Shown here: in pieces, positions 21,393-31,781 of the stretch
How positions within the stretch are numbered: the stretch's first letter is position 1
Layout: each line of letters begins with the position of its first letter
NCBI GenBank assembly: GCA_016706545.1
Contig: JADJJK010000044.1
Coordinates: 1 to 64,000 of the forward strand
Source of the DNA: Myxococcales bacterium
GTDB lineage: Bacteria; Myxococcota_A; Polyangia; Haliangiales; Haliangiaceae
Length of the DNA: 64,000 nucleotides
Direction: 5' to 3'
Notes under the pieces: generated by a model
What the model was told of the DNA's origin: nothing
What the model saw: the letters and a program-made list of their open reading frames with translations, nothing else
The model's database searches: none
Translations under genes and position numbers: made by a program

Positions 21393-22787
21393 ATGGCTGA
21401 TGTCGCTGGATTTCGCGCGCTCGGGTACGTGCCGGCCAAGGTCTCGCTGGACAAGGTGCTGGCTTCGGCGGAGCTGGAGAGCGCCTCGGCGCGTGCCCTC
21501 GCGCTCGCCGCGGACCCTCACAACGTCATGCACTTGATGGATCCGGCGCAGACCGGTGCCAGCCCGGTGGCGCGCTGGCTCTCGTCGGGCATCCTGGCGC
21601 AGCAGGCTGGTCGCGCCATGTACCGATACCACCAGGAGTTCACCCTGCCCGAGCTGGGCGGCCGCACCTTGGTCCGCCGCAGCCTGCTGTGTGGCGTTCG
21701 AATTCCTTCGCTGGCCGACGGCGGCATCAAGCTGCATCAGGCGGCTCGGCCAGTCGAAGTGGACGGCCACGCCAGGGCCACGACCAGACACCATCTGCAC
21801 GCCGCGCCGGCGCTGGCGGCGTTCCGAGATCCTTCGTTCGAAGTGGATCGGCTGTTCCGGCGCGCGGAGACCGCGCCGCCCGTGCTGCAGCTCCAGACGC
21901 CAGATGGGGTGTGGCATCGGCTCTGGCGTTGCGCGGACGCCGAGGTGATAGGGCAAGTGCGCAACCTGTTCAAGCCGCGAAAGCTCTACGCGCTGGATGG
22001 ACATGAGCGGCTGGCGGGGATGCTGGCCGCCGGGGAGGCGATGGCCCAGCCCGCCGGCATGCCGATGTATGCCGCTGGCAACTACGTGCTCATGAGCCTG
22101 GTGAACCTGGAGGATCAGTCGCTGTTGCCGGCGCCGTGCCATCGGCTGGTGGCAGGTCCGCCGATGTCGGCCGCAGAGGTGCTGGCCAAGGCCGCGCGGT
22201 ACTTCGCCGTGCAGCCTTTGCCGGGCCTCGCCGCCTCGCCTTCGCATCTGGCCAAGGAGCTCGATAGCTGGACTAGCACCCAGGCGTGCTTCGCGCTGGT
22301 CTTCCCGGCGGCGGCGGCGGGGGCGGTCGAGGCCTGGCAGCTCACGCTCCTTCCTGCGGTGAACCCGCGGGATGAGGGCGTCATGGGCCATCCGGCGGTG
22401 ACCCGCCTTGACCCGGTGGTCATCGAGGACCTGTTCTTTCGCAAGGTGCTCGGGCAGCCGTCCGCGCTGTTCTCACCGTCGGTGGCCGGGCCGGCCAAGC
22501 CGAGCGAGGACGCGGATGTGACCTCGGGCCCCGGGGCGGCGCCCGGCGCCGAGCGCCCGGTGCCGGTCACCATCGTCCACACCGCGGCCAGCGCGCTCGC
22601 CGCCATCACCTCGCGGGGTCCCGAAGCGCCCTGGATGGCCATCATGGGTCGCGCGGTACCGATGCAGCAGGTGGTCCATGTGGCTGATCTTGGCCAGACC
22701 TTGCCGGCAGGTTCTACCCACTTCTACCCACCGGTGCTGGGCGGGATGGCCATGCTCGCGCTCACCGCGGACGAAGATCTCGTCTAG
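21393..22787 (+). CDS. DUF1015-like protein
   Basis: A 464-residue cytoplasmic protein resembling the DUF1015 family. The family's DGHHR-type motif appears as LDGHERLAGMLAAG (about residue 206) and the LLPTHR-type motif as LLPAPCHRLVAG (about 247). The N-terminus (GFRALGYVPAKVSLDKVLA) and the VMHLMDP segment fit the same family. DUF1015 proteins often lie near serine or cofactor metabolism genes and have no proven reaction. Here it follows purD by 67 bp on the same strand. The degenerate DGHER and PAPCHR forms suggest a divergent member. Confidence 0.6.
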   Translation: MADVAGFRALGYVPAKVSLDKVLASAELESASARALALAADPHNVMHLMDPAQTGASPVARWLSSGILAQQAGRAMYRYHQEFTLPELGGRTLVRRSLLCGVRIPSLADGGIKLHQAARPVEVDGHARATTRHHLHAAPALAAFRDPSFEVDRLFRRAETAPPVLQLQTPDGVWHRLWRCADAEVIGQVRNLFKPRKLYALDGHERLAGMLAAGEAMAQPAGMPMYAAGNYVLMSLVNLEDQSLLPAPCHRLVAGPPMSAAEVLAKAARYFAVQPLPGLAASPSHLAKELDSWTSTQACFALVFPAAAAGAVEAWQLTLLPAVNPRDEGVMGHPAVTRLDPVVIEDLFFRKVLGQPSALFSPSVAGPAKPSEDADVTSGPGAAPGAERPVPVTIVHTAASALAAITSRGPEAPWMAIMGRAVPMQQVVHVADLGQTLPAGSTHFYPPVLGGMAMLALTADEDLV

Positions 22788-22844
22788 CGGGGCGCCGGCC
22801 CTGATTCTGATCTACGCTCGGCGGCGGGTACTCGGGAGAACAGC

Positions 22845-23231
22845 ATGGCTCTTGCGCTCGATGGTATCGCCCCGCTCCTGCGGGTCCTCGACATGGCGCG
22901 CTCGGTGGCGTTCTATCGCGACGTGCTCGGCTTCTCGGTGATGGCCACCGAACCTCGCGGCGCCGCGGACTGTACCTGGTGCATGCTGGCGTTGGGCGAC
23001 ATCGCGATCATGCTGGACGCTGGTCCTGGCGCTCTGTCGGTGGCGCCGGGGCCCCCGGCGGAGCATCGCATCTCGCTATACTTCGCCTGCGTCGACGTCG
23101 ACGCGGCGTATGCGGCGCTGGCAAAGCGCGGCTACCCGATGAACCCGCCTGCCACCACGGGGCATGGGATGCGCCAGCTCGTGATGCGCGACCCCGACGG
23201 CGTTGAGCTTTGCTTTCAGCATCCGGTGTGA
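22845..23231 (+). CDS. Glyoxalase/VOC-fold protein
   Basis: A 128-residue single vicinal-oxygen-chelate unit. The beta-alpha-beta pattern is clear ([20 protein letters not shown] at the N-terminus, [19 protein letters not shown] at the C-terminus). The C-terminal Glu (VELCF) can act as a metal ligand. VOC proteins include glyoxalases, dioxygenases and antibiotic-binding proteins, so the substrate is unknown. It lies ahead of the aminotransferase/CoA-transferase run on the same strand, 143 bp away. Confidence 0.75.
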   Translation: MALALDGIAPLLRVLDMARSVAFYRDVLGFSVMATEPRGAADCTWCMLALGDIAIMLDAGPGALSVAPGPPAEHRISLYFACVDVDAAYAALAKRGYPMNPPATTGHGMRQLVMRDPDGVELCFQHPV

Positions 23232-23374
23232 CGCCGCGGGCGCGTGGGCGCCGGCCTCCACCTGCGGTCCATGCCGCACCTCAGGCCGGTCTTTTTTGGC
23301 CTGCGGCGCCCGGCCAGGAACCGCGTGGCAGCGGCAGCCCCGGACCGAGGCGCTGGTGTATGGTCGGCCCACGC

Positions 23375-24634
23375 ATGGAGTACCCATTCTTCTTCACCTG
23401 GACGGCACAGCAGGCGGCCAAGCCGGTTGAGATGACAGGCGGCGAGGGCGCCTGGTTTTTCACCTCGGATGGCGGCCGCTGGCTGGATCTAGGCTCGCTC
23501 TCGTATCAGGTGAACGTCGGCCACGGCAACCGCCGCATCGTCGAGGCAATCAAGCGCCAGGCCGATGCGCTGTGCCTGTCGTCGCCCTCGGCGGTGTTCC
23601 CGGCCAAGGTCGCGCTGGCGGAGAAGCTCCTGGCGATGGCCGGCCCTGGGTACTCCAAGGTCTTCTTCACGCTGTCGGGCGCGGAGTCCAACGAGAACGC
23701 GATGAAGATCGCGCGTCAGGTCTCTGGTCGCTACAAGATGATGAGCCGGTATCGCAGCTACCACGGGGCCTCGCTCGGCGCGCTCAGCCTCACCGGCGAC
23801 TGGCGCCGGGTGCCGTTCGAGCCCGGGATCGCGGGCGTGGTCCACGTGCCCGACTGCTATTGCGACCGCTGCCCGTTTGGCAAGACGCTCGACACCTGCC
23901 AGCGCGAGTGCGCCACCCACCTTGGCGAGGTCATGCGGCTCGAGGGGCCGCGCTCGATCGCCGCGGTCATCCTGGAGCCGGTGCCGGGAGCCAACGGCGT
24001 GCTGGTGCCGCCGCCGGAGTACTGGCCGCTGGTCCGCAAGGCCTGTGACGAGGAGGGCGCGCTGCTCATCGCCGACGAGGTCCTCACCGGCTTCGGGCGC
24101 ACGGGCAAGCCGTTTGGCTTTCAGCACTGGGACGTGACCCCGGACATCATCACCGTGGCCAAGGGGCTCGCCTCCGGCTACGCGACGATCGGCGCGGTCA
24201 TCGTGCATGAGCGCGTCGCCAAGCACTTCGACGCGCAGGTGCTGGCCTGCGGCCTCACCTACTACGCGCACCCGGTGGCGTGCGCCGCGGCGCTGGAGAC
24301 CCTGGCGGTCTACGAGGACGAGGGGCTCTATGACAACGCCACGCGCCTGGGGCCGGTGCTGCGCCGCGAGGTGGAGGCGGTGGCGGCGCGGCTGCCCGGC
24401 GCGCGGCCCATGGTGCGGGGGCTTGGCCTCCTGGTCGCGCTGGAGCTGGAGGCGCCGATCGAACGCTGGGCCCGCCTAAGCAAGGAGCTGGCGGCTCGTC
24501 GGCTGTCCCTGCACGTCGACGGCAAGCGGGGCACCGCGATCTTCGCGCCGCCCTTGTGTATCGGAGAATCGGAGATGGTCGCTGGCGTGCGCGCCTTTGG
24601 TGACGCCGCGGCGCTGGCTTTTGGAGAAGCGTAA
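23375..24634 (+). CDS. Class III aminotransferase (taurine/beta-alanine-pyruvate type)
   Basis: A 419-residue PLP-dependent omega-aminotransferase. The fold-type I signatures are visible: the PLP-binding [16 protein letters not shown] (about 230-245), the Schiff-base Lys in [11 protein letters not shown] (Lys263), and [11 protein letters not shown] in the small domain. An insert [18 protein letters not shown] near residue 165 is characteristic of taurine-pyruvate aminotransferase relatives, though substrate assignment is only inference. The ATG at 23375 (or 23360) gives the family start. Its stop abuts the CoA-transferase A start with no gap, so the enzymes probably act in one catabolic route turning an amino compound into an acyl-CoA. 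Confidence 0.88.
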   Translation: MEYPFFFTWTAQQAAKPVEMTGGEGAWFFTSDGGRWLDLGSLSYQVNVGHGNRRIVEAIKRQADALCLSSPSAVFPAKVALAEKLLAMAGPGYSKVFFTLSGAESNENAMKIARQVSGRYKMMSRYRSYHGASLGALSLTGDWRRVPFEPGIAGVVHVPDCYCDRCPFGKTLDTCQRECATHLGEVMRLEGPRSIAAVILEPVPGANGVLVPPPEYWPLVRKACDEEGALLIADEVLTGFGRTGKPFGFQHWDVTPDIITVAKGLASGYATIGAVIVHERVAKHFDAQVLACGLTYYAHPVACAAALETLAVYEDEGLYDNATRLGPVLRREVEAVAARLPGARPMVRGLGLLVALELEAPIERWARLSKELAARRLSLHVDGKRGTAIFAPPLCIGESEMVAGVRAFGDAAALAFGEA

Positions 24635-25411
24635 ATGACCGCGAGCTCAACTCCCGCACCGTCTGCCTCTGGCCCATCTGGTCCATCTGGCCCCCCCGGC
24701 CTGGGTCGTCACCGTCACAAGGTCGTCAGCTCGGTGACCGAGGCGCTAGCTGACCTGCGCGACGGGATGACCATCATGGTGGGAGGCTTTGGTCTCACTG
24801 GCAACGCCGAGGCGCTGATCCGCGGCGTCGTCGAGCGGGGCGTTCGAGATCTGACCCTGGTGTCCAACAACGCCGGCAATCTCGGCAAGGGCCTGGCGCA
24901 GTGGCTGCACGCTGGCATCATCCGCAAGGTGGTGTGCAGCTACATCGGCAACAACGATGACCTGCACACCCGGATGGCGTCCGGCGAGGTGAAGGTGGAG
25001 ATCACGCCCCAGGGCACGCTGGCCGAGCGCATGCGCGCCGCTGGCGCCGGCATCCCGGCGTTCTTCACGCCCACCGGCGTCGGCACCGTCATCGCCGAGG
25101 GCAAGGAGGTGCGCGAGTTTGATGGCCGCACCTACCTGATGGAGCGCGCGCTGTCTGCGGACGTCGCCCTCATCCGCGCGCGTAAGGCCGACCAGTTCGG
25201 CAACCTGCGCTTCTGGCGGACCGCGCGCAACTTCTCTCCGGTGATGGCCACCGAGGCCCGGCTCACCATCGTGGGGGCCGACGAGCTGGTGGACAACGGC
25301 GCCATCGATCCGGATGACGTTCACCTGCCCGGCATCTACGTCCACCGCATCGTACACGTGGCGGAGCACGAGAATCCGTTCGAGTACCGCACCACCCGGA
25401 AGCGAGGTTAG
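24635..25411 (+). CDS. 3-oxoacid CoA-transferase subunit A
   Basis: A 258-residue alpha subunit of a family I CoA-transferase. Typical features are the glycine-rich CoA-binding segment MTIMVGGFGLTGNAEALI near residue 45, NNAGNLGKGLAQWL, TPQGTLAERMRAAGAG and FFTPTGVGTVIAEGK. The N-terminal 25 residues are an extra Pro/Gly/Ser-rich stretch (repeats of GPSG). The ATG follows the aminotransferase stop directly and the beta subunit begins two bases after this stop, so the three genes form a tight operon. Family I enzymes move CoA between succinyl- or acetyl-CoA and a 3-oxo or other carboxylic acid. Confidence 0.93.
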   Translation: MTASSTPAPSASGPSGPSGPPGLGRHRHKVVSSVTEALADLRDGMTIMVGGFGLTGNAEALIRGVVERGVRDLTLVSNNAGNLGKGLAQWLHAGIIRKVVCSYIGNNDDLHTRMASGEVKVEITPQGTLAERMRAAGAGIPAFFTPTGVGTVIAEGKEVREFDGRTYLMERALSADVALIRARKADQFGNLRFWRTARNFSPVMATEARLTIVGADELVDNGAIDPDDVHLPGIYVHRIVHVAEHENPFEYRTTRKRG

Positions 25412-25413
25412 CC

Positions 25414-26040
25414 ATGCCGTACTCCAAGGAACAGATGGCGCAGCGCGCCGCGGCCGAGATCCCCGAGGGCGCCATCGTGAACCTCGGCATCGGCTTGCCC
25501 ACCCTGGTCGCCGACTATCTGCCGGCGGGACACGCCTGGCTGCACTCCGAGAACGGACTGCTGGGCATGGGGCCCTTCCCGTATGAAGGGGACGAAGATC
25601 CGCAGCTCATCAACGCCGGCAAGCAGACCGTGACCGTGCTGCCGGGAGGCTCCACCTTCGATTCGTCGCAGTCGTTCGCCATGATCCGTGGCGGGCACGT
25701 GGATCTAGCCTTTTTGGGCGCCATGCAGGTCTCGGCGCACGGCGATCTGGCCAACTGGGCGGTGCCCGGCGGCAAGGTGATGGGGGTGGGCGGCGCCATG
25801 GATCTGGCGTCAGGATGCCGCCGCGTGGTGGCGATGATGCAGCACAGCACCAAGGACGGCGAGCACAAGCTGGTGGCGCGCTGCGACTATCCGCTGACCG
25901 CGGCGCGCGTGGTGGCGCGCGTCATCACGGAGCTGGGGGTGTTCGATCCCACGCCGGAGGGGGCCTTTCGAGTGGTGGAGCTAGCTCCTGGCGTGACCCG
26001 CGAGCAAGTCGCCGCGGTCACCGGGGCGCCGCTGCTCTAG
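25414..26040 (+). CDS. 3-oxoacid CoA-transferase subunit B
   Basis: A 208-residue beta subunit with the family I catalytic motif SENGLLGMG (Glu about residue 48) that forms the glutamyl-CoA thioester, plus NLGIGLPTLVADYLP near the N-terminus and GGHVDLAFLGAMQVS and GAMDLASG. It pairs with the preceding subunit A to form the active heteromer. The C-terminus (LAPGVTREQVAAVTGAPLL) is the normal family end, so the gene is complete. A 132-bp gap separates it from the ligase gene. Confidence 0.95.
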   Translation: MPYSKEQMAQRAAAEIPEGAIVNLGIGLPTLVADYLPAGHAWLHSENGLLGMGPFPYEGDEDPQLINAGKQTVTVLPGGSTFDSSQSFAMIRGGHVDLAFLGAMQVSAHGDLANWAVPGGKVMGVGGAMDLASGCRRVVAMMQHSTKDGEHKLVARCDYPLTAARVVARVITELGVFDPTPEGAFRVVELAPGVTREQVAAVTGAPLL

Positions 26041-26172
26041 GAGTGGTGTTTGACACGGCGCTCCTGGCGCAGGGGCCGTCGGGCGCCCCGCGGACCTCGG
26101 CGCGCGCTGGGCGCTGCGAGCTTGCGATGGGCGAGGTCTGACGTTCCTCTCTTTGTGTGAAAGGCTCCTCTC

Positions 26173-27708
26173 ATGGCTCCATTGTTCAATGCCGCCGCCG
26201 ACCTCCTGGCTCGCGGGTTGTCGTGCGCGGGGCCGGACAAGACCGCGTACGTCGATCAGCTCGAGGCCGTGACCTACGGCGAGCTCGCGCGCCGCGTGGC
26301 CGCCGCAGCCTCGGGGTTTCGCGCGTTGGGGCTCCGCCCGGAGCAGCGCGTGCTGCTGGTGCTGCTTGACACGGTGGACCTGCCGGTGGCGTTTCTGGGC
26401 GCGATCTACGCCGGGCTCGTGCCGGTGCCGGTCAGCACGTTGATGTCGTCCGCGGACTACGCCTATTTTCTCGACGACTCGCGCGCCGCGGCGGTGGTGC
26501 TGAGCGAGTCCCTGCTGCGCAAGGTATTCGCGGCCGGGCCGCCGGGCATCCCGGTGGTGCGCTCCGGTTCCGACCCGGAGACGCCGCTGGCAGAGGGTGA
26601 CTGCACCTTCGCCCAGCTGCTGGCGCTGGCCCCGCCTGCGGAGCGGCCGGCGAGCACCTGCGCGGATGAGGTGGCGTTCTGGCTCTACTCCTCGGGTTCC
26701 ACCGGCCAGCCCAAGGGCGTGATGCACCTGCACCGCAGCCTGGCCGCCACCGCCGATACGTATGGCCGCGACGTCCTCGGCATCACCTCCGAGGACGTCG
26801 TGTTCTCTGCGGCCAAGCTGTTCTTTGCGTACGGCCTTGGCAACGCGCTGACCTTTCCGCTCTCGGTCGGCGCCACCGCGGTCTTGCTCGCAGACCGGCC
26901 CACGCCCGAGTCGGTGGTGCGCACCCTGCGCCGGTTCCATCCGACCATCTTCTTTGGCGTGCCGACGCTCTACGCATCCCTGCTCGCGGAGGACACCCAC
27001 CGGCCAGAGGGGGCGTCTCCCGCCCTGCGCCGCTGCGTGTCCGCTGGCGAGGCGCTGCCGCGCCACATCGGCCAGCATTGGGAGGCGCGGGTCGGGGTGG
27101 AGATCCTCGACGGGATCGGCTCCACCGAGATGTTGCACATCTTCCTGTCCAACCAGCCCGGGGCCGTTCGCTACGGCACCACTGGGACGCCAGTGCCGGG
27201 CTACGACGTGGAGCTGCGGGATGACCACGGCGCGGCCATCGAAGGCCAAGGCGAGGGCGCGTTGTGGGTGCGCGGCCCCTCGGCGGCCATGGCGTACTGG
27301 AACCAGCGGCAACGCAGCCTGTCCACGTTTCACGGTCCCTGGACATGCACGGGAGACCGCTACCAGCGCGACGAGCAAGGCGTCTACATCTACTGCGGGC
27401 GCAACGATGACATGTTGAAGGTCGGCGGCATCTGGGTCGCGCCCTTCGAGGTGGAGTCAGTGCTGAGCTCTCATCCAGCGGTGCTGGAAGCCGCGGTGGT
27501 CGCCCACGCCGACGGCGATGGGCTCATCAAGCCGAAGGCCTTCGTGGTGCTCCACGCTGCCACCCCGCGCGGGCCCGAGGTGGTGGCCCAGCTCCGCGCC
27601 TTCGTGAAGGAGCACCTGGCGCCATACAAGGTGCCACGCTGGGTGGAGCTTGTGGACGAGCTGCCCAAGACCGCGACCGGCAAGGTCCAGCGCTTCCGGC
27701 TGCGCTAG
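26173..27708 (+). CDS. Benzoate-CoA-ligase-family acyl-CoA synthetase
   Basis: A 511-residue AMP-forming ligase (ANL superfamily) that activates a carboxylic acid with ATP and CoA. The P-loop YSSGSTGQPKGVMH (about 175-188), a family core GIGSTEMLH and the C-terminal catalytic Lys in PKTATGKVQRF are all present. The stretch KLFFAYGLGNALTFPLSVGA is typical of benzoate-CoA ligases, so the substrate may be an aromatic or related short acid. It follows the aminotransferase and CoA-transferase genes on the same strand. Together they could deaminate a compound and convert the product to a CoA thioester, with the ligase acting on the same or a second acid; this is inference. Confidence 0.88.
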   Translation: MAPLFNAAADLLARGLSCAGPDKTAYVDQLEAVTYGELARRVAAAASGFRALGLRPEQRVLLVLLDTVDLPVAFLGAIYAGLVPVPVSTLMSSADYAYFLDDSRAAAVVLSESLLRKVFAAGPPGIPVVRSGSDPETPLAEGDCTFAQLLALAPPAERPASTCADEVAFWLYSSGSTGQPKGVMHLHRSLAATADTYGRDVLGITSEDVVFSAAKLFFAYGLGNALTFPLSVGATAVLLADRPTPESVVRTLRRFHPTIFFGVPTLYASLLAEDTHRPEGASPALRRCVSAGEALPRHIGQHWEARVGVEILDGIGSTEMLHIFLSNQPGAVRYGTTGTPVPGYDVELRDDHGAAIEGQGEGALWVRGPSAAMAYWNQRQRSLSTFHGPWTCTGDRYQRDEQGVYIYCGRNDDMLKVGGIWVAPFEVESVLSSHPAVLEAAVVAHADGDGLIKPKAFVVLHAATPRGPEVVAQLRAFVKEHLAPYKVPRWVELVDELPKTATGKVQRFRLR

Positions 27709-27748
27709 GTTTCGACCGGGGGATAGTGATCCCACCAGCGAGTGGAGC

Positions 27749-28429
27749 TCAGTTCACCACGCCATCGCACGGCACCACCTGGCACAGCAGGCGGCTGACC
27801 TGGGACAGCGCCGTGCGCAGCCGCAGGTTCGGATCTGTTTGTTCGAGCAGCGCCTGGCGCTCGTCGGCGTCCATCATCAGGGCCGCGGCCACCGCGTCGG
27901 CGCAGGCGCCCGGGGTGGGGCCACACGCCAGATCCCGGAGCTGCCGCCCGCCCTTGTCGAGAAGGGTGGCGAGCCGGTCGCAGAGCGCCATGAGCTGCTG
28001 GTGCAGGTGGACCCCGGCGTCCGGATCCGTCTGCTGGTCGGTCAGCCGGCGGGCCGTGACGTGTCGGAAGCTATGGGTCTGTGGCAGCTCGCGCTCGATG
28101 ACCACGCGCGTGAGGCCTCGTAGCAGCAGCAGGAAGCGGCCGTCCTCTAGCTCCTCGAAGCAGATGATCCGGCCGACCCCCAGGTGCTGATATACCGCTG
28201 CGTGATCTCGCTGGTGGCGCGCCGCCGGCAAGAGCCGAGCGATGCCCATCGGGCGATTGCCGTCGAGACAATAGCGCGTCAGCTCCCGGTACCGCGGCTC
28301 GAAGACGTGCAGAGGGAGCAGGCCTCCCGGCAACAGCACACACTGCGGCAGCGGGAAGATCGCGAGGTCTTCGAGATCGATATCCGAGACCGGTTCTATC
28401 CCATCCTCCACCAGATCCGAGCAGGTCAT
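27749..28429 (-). CDS. LON substrate-binding-domain protein (no protease)
   Basis: A 226-residue protein formed only by the N-terminal LON (PUA-like/substrate recognition) domain: FPLPQCVLLPGGLLPLHVFEPRYREL near residue 20, then GVGRIICFEELEDGR near 75 and a helical C-terminus. It lacks the AAA+ and S16 modules found in the lon gene of this window. Stand-alone LON-domain proteins are widespread and may bind substrates or ligands; the role is unproven. ATG 28429 starts the domain; the longer upstream frame is noncoding. It converges with the ligase gene. Confidence 0.85.
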   Translation of the reverse strand: MTCSDLVEDGIEPVSDIDLEDLAIFPLPQCVLLPGGLLPLHVFEPRYRELTRYCLDGNRPMGIARLLPAARHQRDHAAVYQHLGVGRIICFEELEDGRFLLLLRGLTRVVIERELPQTHSFRHVTARRLTDQQTDPDAGVHLHQQLMALCDRLATLLDKGGRQLRDLACGPTPGACADAVAAALMMDADERQALLEQTDPNLRLRTALSQVSRLLCQVVPCDGVVN

Positions 28430-28743
28430 GGCGTCCCCCTGCCTGGCGACACGAACGTGACCGCGGTCGTCTTGGTCTCCGTGGCCACCTTGGCCATCGC
28501 GGCGGCCCGGCAAGCGCTCGCCGGGTGGCTCGCTCCATTCCCGCTGCCCAGGGCAGTACACATCCTTGGAGGACCTTAGCAGTGGTCTTCTGGGGCGCAA
28601 CAGACGGAAACAGGGAGGCGTCCTGGAAAAACGAGCACGAGACCGGCCTGGTGGTGTCGCACCCCCCGGTTGGTCTGGCGGCACCAGGCCAGTCGTGCAG
28701 GATGTTGCACGAGGCGTGAAAGCGGCGCGTGCAGCGCGCGGGG
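28430..28743. other. Intergenic region with a 7-bp perfect dyad
   Basis: Between the LON-domain gene and DUF3501 (both minus strand). It contains TCGTGCA-GGATGT-TGCACGA (28693-28712), a perfect hairpin, and facing GGCCTGGTG/CACCAGGCC arms about 40 bp apart upstream of it. These may be the DUF3501 transcript end or leader structure of the LON-domain gene. No ORF here is convincing. Confidence 0.4.
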
Positions 28744-29334
<591 letters not shown>

Positions 29335-29519
29335 TCGCTCGGTGTAGCATCCACCGCGCGACCGCAAGCGGCAAAACGACAGGATCCTGCGCCGCGTGTC
29401 AGCGCTCGCCTCGGGTTTGCTCGCAGCGCACGGCCGCTGTTTGCGGCGCCGTAGCGGTTGCCGCTCCCCGGCTCACGGTGCTACCTAGAAGACCGGACAT
29501 TCACGATGAGGAGTCTGCC

Positions 29520-29942
<423 letters not shown>

Positions 29943-29987
29943 CGCTGCCCGAGCTGGGCGGGTCCAGCGAGGCCAGTCACTTCGGCT

Positions 29988-31781
29988 TCACTTCGGCGCC
30001 GCAGCGGGCGGTGCGCCCGCTGCAGCAGGCGGGGCGCCCGCTGCAGCAGGCGGTGCGCCCGCTGCAGCGGGCGGTGCGCCCGCTGCAGCAGGCGGGGCGC
30101 CCAGATAGAGCGCCATCACGTCTACCAGGTCTTCTTGCAGCGCTCGCGCTTCGCGGCGCTGGCTTGGCTTGAGGTCGTTGACCAGCACGGCAAACCCGAT
30201 GACCTGGTCGCTGCGCAAGGCCACATAGCCTGCCAGCGCTGACACCTGGGCCAGGGTCCCGGTTTTGGCCCGCACCAGCCCGGCAGCCGGACGCCCGCGG
30301 AACCTGCTCTGCAGGGTCCCGTCCACGCCGCCTATCGGCAAAGACGCCAGGAACTCTGGTCCGATGTGAAAGTCGCGTAGCGCCGTGCCCAGCAGGGCGA
30401 CGACCTGACTCGCCGAGGCGGCGGAGGCGTCAAACAGCCCGGAGCCGTTGTCGACGCGCACCGGCGAGGGCAGGCCGAGGCTCGCCACGAACGCGCGCAT
30501 GCCGGCGGCGGCGTCGTCCCACGTCGCGGGACCTGGGGTCGTGCGCTGCCCGGCTCCCAGCGTCTTGAACACCACCTCGGCGACGAAGTTGTCGGAGGTC
30601 TTGTTCATGCGCCGCACCACCTCTGCCAGCGTGGGGCTGTCGAACGCCACCAGGAGCCTCGCCTTCTCCGGAACCTCGCCCACGGAGATGCGCGAGGGCG
30701 CGCGGATGCCTCGCTCGGCCAGCGCAGCCCGCAACGTGGCGCCCGCGAAGGCCACGGGATCATCGATGCGCACCCGCCGGTAGAACGGAGGGCCGTCGCT
30801 GCGCACCTGGCCGCTGAGTCGCAGCTCGACCTTGGTCTTCTTGGCCGTGACGTCGATCTTGATCCGCGTCTTGCCGTCGGGGGTCGCCACCAGCTCGTCG
30901 CTGATGACCTCGAAGTACGAGTCGACCGCCGGCTCGAGCCGCACCGTGGGTTCGCGGATCCCTGCCGGATCGGGGGTGACTATCAGCGTCACGGCGTTGC
31001 GGTTGACGGACAATCCAGAGACCGGCGAGCGAAACGCCGCCCGCTCTTTGGGCTGCTCGTCGAAGTGTGGAGGCTCGAAGCGGTCGTCGAAGTAGGAGGC
31101 GTCGAGCACGATCTGCTTGCGGATGCGCCGGATCCCGCGGTCGGCCAGGTCGATCGCCAGGGTGCGCAACGCGGCCGCGTCCAGGCCCGGGTCGCCGCGC
31201 CCCCTCAGGTACAAGGTCTCGATCGTGTCATCTCGCTCCTCTTCGGCCGTGGCGCCTGGCGCCTCCTCGCCGTAGAGCGCGGTGCGCCAGACATGTCCTG
31301 GTCCCAACGCCCGCAGGGCCGCGGCGGCGGTGAAGAGCTTGGCGGTGGACGCCAAGGACAGCGGCACCTCCGCCTGATGCTGCCAGAGGGTGACGTTCGA
31401 GGACAGGTCCACCGCTATGGCGCCAAGCTTGGCGCCGGCCAGCGCCGGCCGAGCCGCCACCGCGGCGTTCAGCTCTCGCTCGAGCCAGCGCGCGCGCTCT
31501 GTCGGGTCCGACGGCGCTGGCGAGAACGCCCTGGTAGGGGCGTCCCCTCCTTCCTCTCCTTCTGCCGGCGCGCCGGTCGCCGCCGGGGCGCCCTCCGGCT
31601 CCAGCGGAAGGGCGGCCTCCGCGCCTTGGGGCGCGGCGCTAGCGCCACCTACCTTCGGCGGGGCAAGATCGGCCTTGCCGGCAGCAGTCGCTTGCGACGC
31701 GGCTGGTCGTGGCTGGATACTGGCCAAGCTCGCGATCCCTGCGAGCATCAGCCCACGCTGCAACGAACGGCGCCATGTCAC
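29988..31781 (-). CDS. dacB: D-alanyl-D-alanine carboxypeptidase/endopeptidase (PBP4, S13)
   Basis: A 597-residue PBP4-type low-molecular-mass penicillin-binding protein that trims or cleaves peptidoglycan peptides in the periplasm. A signal peptide ([18 protein letters not shown]) is followed by a long Ala/Pro/Glu spacer. The active-site motifs are STAK (SxxK, in [14 protein letters not shown]), SDN (in KTSDNFVAE) and KTG (in VRAKTGTL). The C-terminus ends in five GAPPAAA units encoded by a 21-bp tandem repeat, absent from ordinary PBP4. The GTG 31781 start gives the best signal peptide; ATG 31748 is the alternative. Its start codon region overlaps the divergent peptide-binding protein frame. 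Confidence 0.9.
   Translation of the reverse strand: MTWRRSLQRGLMLAGIASLASIQPRPAASQATAAGKADLAPPKVGGASAAPQGAEAALPLEPEGAPAATGAPAEGEEGGDAPTRAFSPAPSDPTERARWLERELNAAVAARPALAGAKLGAIAVDLSSNVTLWQHQAEVPLSLASTAKLFTAAAALRALGPGHVWRTALYGEEAPGATAEEERDDTIETLYLRGRGDPGLDAAALRTLAIDLADRGIRRIRKQIVLDASYFDDRFEPPHFDEQPKERAAFRSPVSGLSVNRNAVTLIVTPDPAGIREPTVRLEPAVDSYFEVISDELVATPDGKTRIKIDVTAKKTKVELRLSGQVRSDGPPFYRRVRIDDPVAFAGATLRAALAERGIRAPSRISVGEVPEKARLLVAFDSPTLAEVVRRMNKTSDNFVAEVVFKTLGAGQRTTPGPATWDDAAAGMRAFVASLGLPSPVRVDNGSGLFDASAASASQVVALLGTALRDFHIGPEFLASLPIGGVDGTLQSRFRGRPAAGLVRAKTGTLAQVSALAGYVALRSDQVIGFAVLVNDLKPSQRREARALQEDLVDVMALYLGAPPAAAGAPPAAAGAPPAAAGAPPAAAGAPPAAAPK
29998..30105. repeat. 21-bp tandem repeat encoding GAPPAAA units
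   Basis: Five copies of a 21-base unit (containing GGCGCCCGCTGCAGCAGG-like blocks with a CTGCAG in each) at the 3' end of dacB. They encode a repeated seven-residue Ala/Pro tail. Single-base variants between copies show it is not a recent exact expansion. Confidence 0.85.
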
